This document shows, piece by piece, positions 1 through 6,094 of a DNA stretch of 14,533 nt. The notes beneath the pieces are model-generated. The model made no database searches. It saw only the letters and a program-made list of their open reading frames with translations, and was not told where the DNA came from. Origin of the DNA: Chloroflexota bacterium (GTDB lineage: Bacteria > Chloroflexota > Anaerolineae > B4-G1 > SLSP01). A program made the translations under genes and the position numbers. Each line of letters starts with the position of its first letter. The first letter of the stretch is position 1. Location of the stretch: the NCBI GenBank assembly GCA_009908585.1, contig JAAAOZ010000510.1, forward strand, positions 1-14,533, given 5' to 3'.

Positions 1-520
1 CCGCGTAGCTGGCGGAATCGGGGCTGGGGAATTTGAGGACGCTCTGCAAGCAGACGCCGCGCAGCCCGGCCTGGACGGTGGAATCGGCCACGGCCTCCTC
101 GAAGTAGTACATATCCATAAAGGTAGTCGTGCCAGAGCGGATCATCTCGGCGGCGGAGACCTGCGTCCCCAGCCAGCAGAAGTGCGGATTGACGAAGTCG
201 CGCTCGACGGGCATCATATAGCCCATCAGCCAGACGTCCAAGCGCAGATCGTCGGCCAGCGTGCGGAGCAGCGTCATCGGCGTGTGGCCGTGGGCGTTGA
301 TCAGCCCCGGCATAAGGACGGCGTTGCCGGCGTCCACGCGCTCGTCGGCGGCGTAGTGCTCCAGAATCTGATCCTGCGGGCCGACCGCCGCGATAGTCTG
401 GCCCTTGACGGCCACTGCGCCGGGCGCGTGGATGGTATAAGCGTCATCCATCGTCAGCACAAAATCGGCGGTGATGAGGATATCGACTTGTTCGGGGGCA
501 GAAGATTTATGCTCGTTCAT
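1..520 (-). CDS. Amidohydrolase, MTA/SAH deaminase-like, N-terminal part
   Basis: The gene runs off the left edge, so only its first 173 codons are present. The start ATG at 520 is preceded by GGAGG with about five bases of spacing. The N-terminal part forms a small beta domain (residues about 11-70). It is followed by PGLINAHGHTPMTLLRTLAD, in which H77 and H79 are the HxH metal ligands of the amidohydrolase barrel, and then by SGTTTFMDMYYF (129-140). This order and wording match the cytosine deaminase-like subgroup that includes 5-methylthioadenosine/S-adenosylhomocysteine deaminases and the triazine hydrolases. From family knowledge it is a cytoplasmic metal-dependent deaminase acting on adenosine-type or related heterocycles. 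The exact substrate cannot be fixed because the remaining metal ligands and the substrate pocket lie outside the window. It lies 348 bases downstream of the protease gene on the same strand, across a repeat-filled gap, and is probably transcribed separately. Confidence 0.85.
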   Translation of the reverse strand, partial: MNEHKSSAPEQVDILITADFVLTMDDAYTIHAPGAVAVKGQTIAAVGPQDQILEHYAADERVDAGNAVLMPGLINAHGHTPMTLLRTLADDLRLDVWLMGYMMPVERDFVNPHFCWLGTQVSAAEMIRSGTTTFMDMYYFEEAVADSTVQAGLRGVCLQSVLKFPSPDSASYA

Positions 521-592
521 TGGAACCTCCAGGTAAAGCTAGGTGATTTTCAAGATTGTACTATCAGATGGAGTTTGACGCAATCGGCAGAT

Positions 593-624
593 TAAGCGAG
601 TGAGCGAATAAGCGAGTCAGCGAA
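593..624. repeat. Four tandem 8-base units
   Basis: Four consecutive 8-mers fit TNAGCGAR: TAAGCGAG, TGAGCGAA, TAAGCGAG and TCAGCGAA. Units 1 and 3 are identical. The array lies about 73 bases upstream of the amidohydrolase start and ends at a TGGG run. Its function is unknown. It could be a slippage-prone microsatellite or iterated protein-binding sites. Confidence 0.6.
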
Positions 625-671
625 TGGGTGGGTTTCACTTTTTGTATCTGTTTAGCTTTATGAGCAGACCA

Positions 672-761
672 AGGTGCAACGCACTTGAACTGAAGTAAAA
701 GTAACGTCTCATGTCTCATGTAGTATATGCCTGGTAATACGCCCAAAAGTGCGTTGCACCT
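672..761. repeat. 15-base inverted repeat pair, REP-like
   Basis: AGGTGCAACGCACTT at 672-686 is the exact reverse complement of AAGTGCGTTGCACCT at 747-761, with a 60-base spacer. Each arm also contains a small palindrome, GTGC-AAC-GCAC, so it can fold alone. The shared core AACGCAC appears again at 807-813 and in the hairpin at 10924-10941, which suggests a dispersed repeat family. The spacer contains a doubled GTCTCAT. Confidence 0.65.
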
Positions 762-820
762 CAAATCCATTGTAGGTCAAAAGATATCTTGTTTTTGAGG
801 ATCGTGAAACGCACCTAGGC

Positions 821-859
821 AGTTTTGGCCCTCCGCCAACACGGCTTCGGGCCAAAACT
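821..859 (-). terminator. Stem-loop after the protease gene
   Basis: AGTTTTGGCCC at 821-831 pairs perfectly with GGGCCAAAACT at 849-859 (11 base pairs, 17-base loop). It starts ten bases after the protease stop codon on the minus strand. The position suits a transcription terminator or a 3' end stabiliser. No clear U-tract follows on the minus strand, so it may equally be a dispersed hairpin repeat used as an mRNA end. Confidence 0.5.
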
Positions 860-868
860 ACATATCCT

Positions 869-1876
869 TTACATCACCAGCGTCACGTCGAAATGGGAGA
901 GGATGCGCTGGATGGGCGTGAAGAGCATGACTTTACCGGAGCCGGCGAAGAGGAGGCCGGCGGCGCGGCGTTGTTCATCCAAGACCGCCGATCCCGAATC
1001 GCCGGGCGCGCTCATCTTGCTGGTCATGATCTGATCGACGAAGCGGGCTGTCTGCCCCTCAAAATCGACGTTGACCGCGACATCGATCTGGGTGATGGCG
1101 CCCGCTGTCAGGCCGCTGGTGCGCCCCATCTTCTGGACGCGCATGCCAAGCTGCGGCTCGACGATGCCCGTCGGCGCGCCGAGGTTCAGGATGTCGGGCG
1201 GCACATCGTCGGGCGCATCGATGCGGGCCAGCGCCGCGTCCATCACATTCTCGCCGGGCGTCACCTGGACGGAGCGCAGGCGATGGTGCGAGCCGGTCGC
1301 CTCGGCCAAGGTGTTGAGCAATTGCGCGAACGACTCCGCCACGTCGCAGTTCCCCGATGCCTCGCCAAAATCGAGCGGGACGAAGTCGCTCAACACCGCG
1401 ACGCGATCCGCTTGCGTGCCCAGATCCACCGCGCCCGGCTGCCAGATCGGATCGCCCCGCTTGGCGATGTTACAATTGGCTAAGATGTGGTTGTTGCTGA
1501 GGATGAAGCGCTCACCGGCGCGCTCGACCAGATAGCCGAACGTCCCCGCCGTGACCTTGGGATGCCCGATAGAAATGCCCGGCTGGATGGGCCGCCGGCG
1601 CTCCTTGGGATTCGAGGCCGCCTGCGCGCGAATCGGCCCCGTCTGGATCACATCGGTGGGCAAGCTATCCACACACTGCGGGACAAGCTCCGATTCGGCC
1701 AAATGCTCACGGGGCAATTTTCGCGTCACGGAGACCACGATGCTCAACTCCTTGGTCGCCTCCTCGCCCGCGATCTTATAGCCCAGCCCACAGGCGGTCA
1801 CGTTAGGGCGCTTAAAGAGATCCGGCAGGGCGCCACGAAAAATGCTTCGCGCTTGCGCCATCACACGATCCGTCAT
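869..1876 (-). CDS. Trypsin-like serine protease with N-terminal domain
   Basis: This is a 335-residue protein. The start ATG at 1876 was chosen because GAGGAGG sits just upstream, inside the end of the preceding gene; a frame extension to 1936 has no such support. Residues about 22-86 form a domain with PNVTACGLG and VTRK motifs that is shared with the neighbouring small protein. The chymotrypsin-fold part follows: H130 in FILSNNHILA, a likely acid D213 in VMDAALARID, and S294 in PGDSGSAVLD. The triad therefore looks complete. This layout resembles the bacterial relatives of the plant NAL1-type trypsin-like proteases. No signal peptide or membrane span is visible, so either cytoplasmic action or a non-classical export route is possible. 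Substrates are unknown. The gene starts one base after the upstream stop codon, which indicates translational coupling. Confidence 0.8.
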   Translation of the reverse strand: MTDRVMAQARSIFRGALPDLFKRPNVTACGLGYKIAGEEATKELSIVVSVTRKLPREHLAESELVPQCVDSLPTDVIQTGPIRAQAASNPKERRRPIQPGISIGHPKVTAGTFGYLVERAGERFILSNNHILANCNIAKRGDPIWQPGAVDLGTQADRVAVLSDFVPLDFGEASGNCDVAESFAQLLNTLAEATGSHHRLRSVQVTPGENVMDAALARIDAPDDVPPDILNLGAPTGIVEPQLGMRVQKMGRTSGLTAGAITQIDVAVNVDFEGQTARFVDQIMTSKMSAPGDSGSAVLDEQRRAAGLLFAGSGKVMLFTPIQRILSHFDVTLVM

Positions 1877-1877
1877 T

Positions 1878-2300
1878 CTACTCCTCCTCATCGCTAGATT
1901 TACTGTCGTCGCTATCGAGCATGCTATCAACAGCATCCTCTACCAACTCCAATCCCTCTTCGATCTTGCTTCCCTTCCCCCACCTTTTCCAGAACGCCCA
2001 GGGGCGATGTGATTTCCGCTCGCGCCCAGCAGAGGCCGAGGGTGCGTGCGCCTGGATCTCGCCCACAGCTTGCACTTGCACCGGCACATCCTCCACCTGC
2101 TCCGGGATGCGATCCTCCGGCGCGAGATCATCCTCCGACACCTTGCGCGTCACGTTGACGATCAGGCTCAACTCGTCGGTCGGCTGACCCTCACGCCAAC
2201 GCTGCCCGATCCCCACGCCAACGACGTTCGGTTTCCGCATCAGATCCGCTTCGTGGCGATGTTTCACCGCGCGGATATAATCCAAATCCCATTCGTCCAT
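1878..2300 (-). CDS. Small acidic protein, stand-alone copy of protease N-domain
   Basis: This 140-residue protein starts at an ATG (2300) preceded by AGGAGGT with six bases of spacing. Residues 22-86 align without a gap to residues 22-86 of the serine protease encoded directly downstream. PNV falls at residues 24-26 and VTRK at 50-53 in both proteins. The second half differs: a short basic and aromatic stretch (about 93-111) leads to a strongly acidic end finishing in SSDEEE. There is no catalytic Ser or His motif and no signal peptide. The stop codon lies one base from the protease start, so the two products are probably made together. A role as inhibitor, chaperone or regulatory partner of the protease is inference. 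It could also be a remnant of a duplicated protease gene, but the good ribosome binding site and its own tail argue for a working gene. Confidence 0.75.
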   Translation of the reverse strand: MDEWDLDYIRAVKHRHEADLMRKPNVVGVGIGQRWREGQPTDELSLIVNVTRKVSEDDLAPEDRIPEQVEDVPVQVQAVGEIQAHAPSASAGRERKSHRPWAFWKRWGKGSKIEEGLELVEDAVDSMLDSDDSKSSDEEE

Positions 2301-2389
2301 GCTAAGACCTCCTTATCAAAGCTAACCCTTGCGAAGGTTCGAGGGGGAATTTCACACCACAAGGCTCGTGGTCTATCGGACAGAGCGCT

Positions 2390-3067
2390 TTATCCAGGAT
2401 GATGCCCAACCTTCGCAGGGATACGACTTAAAGTGAGAAGCGCTATCAGGCCGATGCCGATCAGCCAGCACCAGTAGCCCCAGCCCCAGGCGATGGGGCG
2501 CGCGTGCAGGTGGGAGAGCGCGGGTTGCAGGCGATGCAGCGTCGGCAGGGCGGGCAGGGCGGTGAGCGCGAGCCAGCCCACGATCAGCCAGGGGCGAATG
2601 CGCGCCAAGCGCGGGCCGAGCCAGGTGATCACGCCGACGGCGATCATCGCGCCAACGCCGCCCCAGAAGACGATGCGCCAACCAGGCGTGCGCCACGCGC
2701 TGACGATCTCCGGGTAGGGCGGCAGCGTCGCTATCGCGATCCCCGCGCCGAGCGCAGCAACAGTCCAACGCCACAAATTTGGCGCCTGCGCCAGCAATAG
2801 AGGGAGCAGCACCGCCAGACCGACTAAGGGGAAGCGCAGCGTGTAGAGATTGACGCGCACCGCGCCGGATTCGATCTGGGGCAGCAGGCGCAGCAGATCG
2901 AAGAGATCGTAGGCATTCCAGGCCAAGGCCGCCGCCCGGCGCCCGATCCACGGGCCGAAGTAGCCGATCAGCGCGAGCAGCCACGCCACGCCGCGCAGCA
3001 GCGCGAGGGGCAATCCAAGCAGTTCACGCCGCTCGGCGCGCTCAGGGCGCTGTAATCGTGACATCAT
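2390..3067 (-). CDS. Multi-span membrane protein of unknown function
   Basis: The product is 225 residues from the ATG at 3067, where GGTGG lies about eight bases upstream; an earlier in-frame start at 3106 is possible. A short charged N-terminus (SRLQRPERAERRE) is followed by about six hydrophobic stretches: residues about 20-40, 84-104, 109-128, 140-160, 167-186 and 203-222. Short Arg-rich loops suggest an inner-membrane protein. I recognise no enzymatic motif. Its start overlaps the end of the lipoprotein gene by 26 bases, so the two genes form a coupled pair. A shared envelope function is inference. Confidence 0.7.
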   Translation of the reverse strand: MMSRLQRPERAERRELLGLPLALLRGVAWLLALIGYFGPWIGRRAAALAWNAYDLFDLLRLLPQIESGAVRVNLYTLRFPLVGLAVLLPLLLAQAPNLWRWTVAALGAGIAIATLPPYPEIVSAWRTPGWRIVFWGGVGAMIAVGVITWLGPRLARIRPWLIVGWLALTALPALPTLHRLQPALSHLHARPIAWGWGYWCWLIGIGLIALLTLSRIPAKVGHHPG

Positions 3068-3788
3068 CAAAGGCCACCGTAGTGGTGCGCCCCGGTTCGA
3101 TGGCATCGGTGAAGAGCGCGACGGCGCCGCTCCCCATCAACTCCTCATCGACGCGGGAGACCAACAGCGTGCCGTTCACCCAGAGCGAGAGCTTGTTATC
3201 TCGACAGCGGACGCGCATATCGTTCTCCGCCTTGCCGACGTTGATCACATCGCTGGCGTGCGGCCCCACCAACGGCGTGGCCACACCTTTGACCGTTCGC
3301 AGGATCACGTAGTAGCCGTCGGCGCTGATGCCAAACAGATAGTAGTTCTCCTCATCCTGCTGCCGGCAGATCACGCCCATCCAATTGTCGACGGCGCCCT
3401 GGACATAGCGGAGGCGCGCGGCGACCGTCACATCCTGATGAGATTCACCGACCAGCGGGGTGTAGACCGACGATCCCGCACCGCGATCCTCCAGAAACAT
3501 CTCCCCCGCCTGCGCGTAGACGGCGCTATCCGCCGTCTCGAAGCGCACCCAGCCGGTGTGCGGCGGCGCGAAGCTATCGGAGAGGACGAGATTGCCGCCA
3601 GCGCTCGCCTCGCCCTCGTTGCCGCCATTCACGCCTCCCTCACCCTCGGCCTCTTCAGCCTCTTGGATACTCGGCGGCGTCATCGGAGAGACGGTCGTGG
3701 GCGCGGGCGTGCATGCCTGCATCCATATCGCGCAGAGCAGCGCCGCTATGATCAGCGACAGCCCGCGCATCTGTCTGATCGTGTTCAT
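3042..3788 (-). CDS. Lipoprotein with beta-sandwich (LamG/ConA-like) domain
   Basis: The product is 248 residues. The ATG at 3788 is chosen because GGAGG lies seven bases upstream and because the product then begins with a typical lipoprotein signal: RQMR, a hydrophobic core (residues about 9-22) and a probable lipidated C26 in WMQAC. A longer frame up to 3887 overlaps the kinase gene and lacks these features. A low-complexity Pro/Glu/Gly-rich linker (about 28-65) leads to a domain of about 180 residues beginning DSFAPPHTGW. Phrases such as NYYLFGISADGYYVI, LSLWVNGTLL and VAFDDVTIT are typical of concanavalin A-like jelly-roll folds of the LamG or DUF1080 type, which suggests carbohydrate or surface binding. 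The start overlaps the stop of the kinase remnant as ATGA, and the membrane protein gene overlaps its end. Confidence 0.75.
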   Translation of the reverse strand: MNTIRQMRGLSLIIAALLCAIWMQACTPAPTTVSPMTPPSIQEAEEAEGEGGVNGGNEGEASAGGNLVLSDSFAPPHTGWVRFETADSAVYAQAGEMFLEDRGAGSSVYTPLVGESHQDVTVAARLRYVQGAVDNWMGVICRQQDEENYYLFGISADGYYVILRTVKGVATPLVGPHASDVINVGKAENDMRVRCRDNKLSLWVNGTLLVSRVDEELMGSGAVALFTDAIEPGRTTTVAFDDVTITAP

Positions 3789-4318
3789 ACGCCCGCCTCC
3801 GTCACATTCCCTTCTTCCAACGCCGGCATGATCGGCAATGCCAAGGTGAAGGTCACCCCTGGATTGTTCGTGTTGTTTTCGGCCCAAACGCGCCCCCGAT
3901 GCTGGTTGACAATTTCTTTGACGATTGATAGTCCTAATCCCATACCTCCATATTGCCGATTGGTCGCCCCATCCACCTGATAAAATCGATTGAAAACCTT
4001 ATCCATCTCCACCTCTGGAATGCCGATGCCGGTATCCTCGACCTGAACCCATACCTCATCTTCGTGCTGCACGGCCCGCACTCAGATTTTACCATGCTTT
4101 AGGTTAAACTTGATCGCGTTATCCAGCAGACGGCTCAGCGCCTGCACGATATGACGCGCGTCCACCTCGACCTGGGGCAAGGCTTCGGGCAGATTCAGCC
4201 AGCGGGGGTCTTCGTGGGCGCGGGGTAGCAACATCCCCGCGCCCATCTGAACGACCTCATTCCACAAGGGGAAATCCGCCAGCGCAACACCCTCCCGCCA
4301 GCGAAACAGCCCGACGAC
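3785..4318 (-). pseudogene. Sensor histidine kinase remnant, C-terminal part
   Basis: This is the ATP-binding end of a histidine kinase, read in one frame but broken by an in-frame TGA at 4082-4084. Before the stop lies the N box, RLLDNAIKFN. After it come the G1 box DTGIGIP, the F box FNRFYQVD and the G2 box YGGMGLGLSIVKEIV, all intact. A single C-to-T change from CGA (Arg) would explain the TGA. Upstream, the kinase-like sequence can be followed to about FRWREGVALADFPLWNEVV, then merges near 4314-4318 with a hairpin repeat. The phosphoacceptor His box, any sensor domain and a proper start codon are absent. The downstream lipoprotein start overlaps its stop (ATGA), so the kinase was once the first gene of that operon. 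A sequencing error could explain the TGA alone but not the missing front half. Confidence 0.8.
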
Positions 4319-4390
4319 TGAAGTCGCGGCGCTTACGAAGTCGGCTTCGAGCCGACTTGAGCTTCTAGCCCGCGATTTATCTGCGGGCGC
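4316..4390. repeat. Double hairpin, REP-like repeat
   Basis: The element contains a perfect 9-base-pair stem, AAGTCGGCT/AGCCGACTT (4338-4358, loop TCG). A second stem, GCCCGC/GCGGGC, follows at 4368-4388. The text of this element resembles short dispersed repeats that I associate with Chloroflexota genomes; that link comes from memory and was not checked. It abuts the broken front end of the histidine kinase remnant. Confidence 0.65.
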
Positions 4391-4443
4391 AGGGCGATGC
4401 GGCCATCCTTTATTAGTAGAATTTCAACGTCTCAGCAACATCA

Positions 4444-5418
4444 TCACGATTTCAGAGCGTCCAATGATTTAAAATCGGCCACATCTGGCGCTTCTTTTTC
4501 CGAAAACTGCCTGTGTTTGGGGAGTCGATCCTTTTGAAGCGTTCTAAGACGTCGTAAAGCTACACGAGCCACCTCGGCCACGCTGAATACAGGGCCGTGA
4601 TCTTCTTTCCAAGCCGGCGCGTGATCCGTCAGCAACGCCCGCAAATGAGGAATCGCACGGGGATCACCCAAATATCCGAGCGCTTGGGCCGCTATCCCCC
4701 GCCAATAGCTATGCGGCGATTTCACATAGGCCGCCAACGGCTCAACCGCCCGCGCGTCGCGCAACTTCCCCAACGCTTCTATGATCGCCGCCGAGGCAAT
4801 GGGCATCTCCCAACTGCTTTCAAGCGCCTGGATGAGCGGTTCAACGATCCCTGGATTACGTTCCCCGGCCTGCGAGATGTTCCACGCCGCGTTCATCCGC
4901 ATAAATTGATCAGCATCTTTCAAAACACAGCGCAACGCTTCGTTAAGGATAGCTTGCTCGCCGTTCACACGCAGCCAATACAAGGCCGCCTTCCGGCAGT
5001 GATCGTCCGTATCCTCAAGCACCATATTCCGCAAGGCCAACATCACCCGCCGACTTCTTTGCTGACCGAGGAGTTGACCAAGCATCAAAGCCGCCTCACG
5101 CCGCGCCTGCGGCTCCTCATCGCGAAGCGAGGATAACAGAGACGCTACATCGGGTCTGCCGTCCAATTCAGCGCGTCCTTCCAAATGCCCCTCCTGATTA
5201 CGGTGTCGGTTTGATAGCAGATCACATCCTATATCTACCATTTTAGCATAGATTATAGCGTCTTGCAGGTAGGCCAGCAAATGAGCAAACGAAACAGAAC
5301 CAAGGGATCTGAGCGGGTATATTTCATCATCTCCAAAAAGCTTCTCTAATGGATTATGCTTTCGCAGGAAAACAGGTATAGTATAATACCATAAGAAGAG
5401 ACGGCCCACCCATGCCAA
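4444..5418 (-). CDS. HEAT-repeat protein
   Basis: The frame gives up to 324 residues if the TTG at 5418 is used, but no good ribosome binding site supports that start. An ATG at residue 60 (MVDIGCD) also lacks one, so the N-terminus is uncertain and may be truncated. From about residue 88 onward the protein consists of alpha-helical HEAT/PBS-lyase-type repeats. Examples are QARREAALMLGQLL, CRKAALYWLRV, MRMNAAWNISQAG, SAAIIEALGKLRDARAVEPL and WRGIAAQALGYLGDPRAIPHL. Such proteins are scaffolds that bind other proteins; no catalytic motif is seen. The first 60 residues are not repeat-like and are encoded by AT-richer DNA. The gene is divergent from the BFN gene and upstream of the kinase remnant. 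Whether it belongs to that operon is unclear because a hairpin repeat separates them. Confidence 0.65.
   Translation of the reverse strand: MAWVGRLFLWYYTIPVFLRKHNPLEKLFGDDEIYPLRSLGSVSFAHLLAYLQDAIIYAKMVDIGCDLLSNRHRNQEGHLEGRAELDGRPDVASLLSSLRDEEPQARREAALMLGQLLGQQRSRRVMLALRNMVLEDTDDHCRKAALYWLRVNGEQAILNEALRCVLKDADQFMRMNAAWNISQAGERNPGIVEPLIQALESSWEMPIASAAIIEALGKLRDARAVEPLAAYVKSPHSYWRGIAAQALGYLGDPRAIPHLRALLTDHAPAWKEDHGPVFSVAEVARVALRRLRTLQKDRLPKHRQFSEKEAPDVADFKSLDALKS
5382..5387 (+). promoter_or_regulatory. Possible -10 box for the BFN-dnaB operon
   Basis: A perfect TATAAT lies about 137 bases upstream of the BFN start, inside the short inverted repeat GGTAT-N6-ATACC (5376-5390 area). No good -35 is found; the best is TTCGCA with only 15 bases of spacing. 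The same bases read TATACT on the minus strand, so the direction is uncertain. Confidence 0.25.
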
Positions 5419-5523
5419 ATCGGCTGTAGGCCTACCCCGGCAAATTCATGTTCAATGAGCAACAATTTGGCGGATAGAGGGTCTTTTTGATGCAGGTTCG
5501 TCCACGTTAGGAGGAGAAAACCG

Positions 5524-6024
5524 ATGATCGAAGTCGAACTAGAGACGATACAAATGAGTCTGGTTTCGCCCCACCGCATCGTGGTGCTCAAGGCCTTGGA
5601 TGCCGAACGATATTTGCCCATCTGGATCGGGCCATGTGAGGCCGAGGCGATCTCCGTGCGTCTTAACGGCGTCGATCTGCCGCGCCCGCTCACCCACGAC
5701 TTGACCGTCAATATATTGGACACGCTGGGCGCGGAGTTGCAATATATCTACGTCAATGCCCTCATCGAAAACACCTTCTACGCCCAACTGATCTTAGATC
5801 TGGGCGACGAGGTCATTGAGGTGGATTCGCGCCCTAGTGATGCGATGGCCATCGCGGTGCGCGCCGGCGTGCCCATCTACGTCTCAGAGCAGGTGATGGA
5901 CGAAGCAAGCGTCGTGCCGGAACCGGATATAATGGAAGAGGCTTCCCGCGAAGAGGATTTATCCGTCTTCCGCGAATTCCTGGACACGCTGAACTACGAT
6001 GCGTCCGAGGGTCGCGATAACTGA
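5524..6024 (+). CDS. Bifunctional nuclease family (BFN/DUF151) protein
   Basis: The product is 166 residues, with AGGAGG eight bases before the ATG. It is a full-length member of the DUF151/BFN family: an N-terminal strand pair MIEVELETIQMS, then VVLKALDAERYLPIWIGPCE (residues about 20-40) and the conserved DSRPSDAMAIAVRAGVPIYV (about 101-120). The family fold is a small alpha/beta barrel. Plant and some bacterial members are reported to have nuclease activity, but many are annotated only as domain proteins. The acidic C-terminal 40 residues are more variable. It is followed at 70 bases by dnaB on the same strand and is probably co-transcribed. A role in DNA or RNA metabolism fits the neighbourhood, but the substrate is not established. 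Confidence 0.88.
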   Translation: MIEVELETIQMSLVSPHRIVVLKALDAERYLPIWIGPCEAEAISVRLNGVDLPRPLTHDLTVNILDTLGAELQYIYVNALIENTFYAQLILDLGDEVIEVDSRPSDAMAIAVRAGVPIYVSEQVMDEASVVPEPDIMEEASREEDLSVFREFLDTLNYDASEGRDN

Positions 6025-6094
6025 GGCCTCAGAACAGGAGAGAATATAACGTTGAAATTTAACCACAAGCACCCCTGTAAGGAGTGCGCGTAGA

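Larger units (their letters stand above)
521..868. other. Gene-free gap filled with repeats
   Basis: I see no convincing coding frame in this 348-base stretch between the protease and amidohydrolase genes. It is visibly more AT-rich than the flanking genes. It holds an 8-base tandem repeat, a 15-base inverted repeat pair and an 11-base-pair stem-loop, each listed separately. No clear promoter for the amidohydrolase was found upstream of its ribosome binding site. Confidence 0.6.

Noticed and set aside
893..1483. Long plus-strand frame opposite the serine protease
   Set aside because: It is a shadow of the GC-rich protease gene: the minus frame has the full catalytic motifs and a ribosome binding site, while this frame shows no domain.
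2325..2420. Inverted copies of GCGAAGGTT around the start of the small acidic gene
   Set aside because: Only nine bases pair and one arm is inside the membrane protein coding region, so chance is a sufficient explanation.
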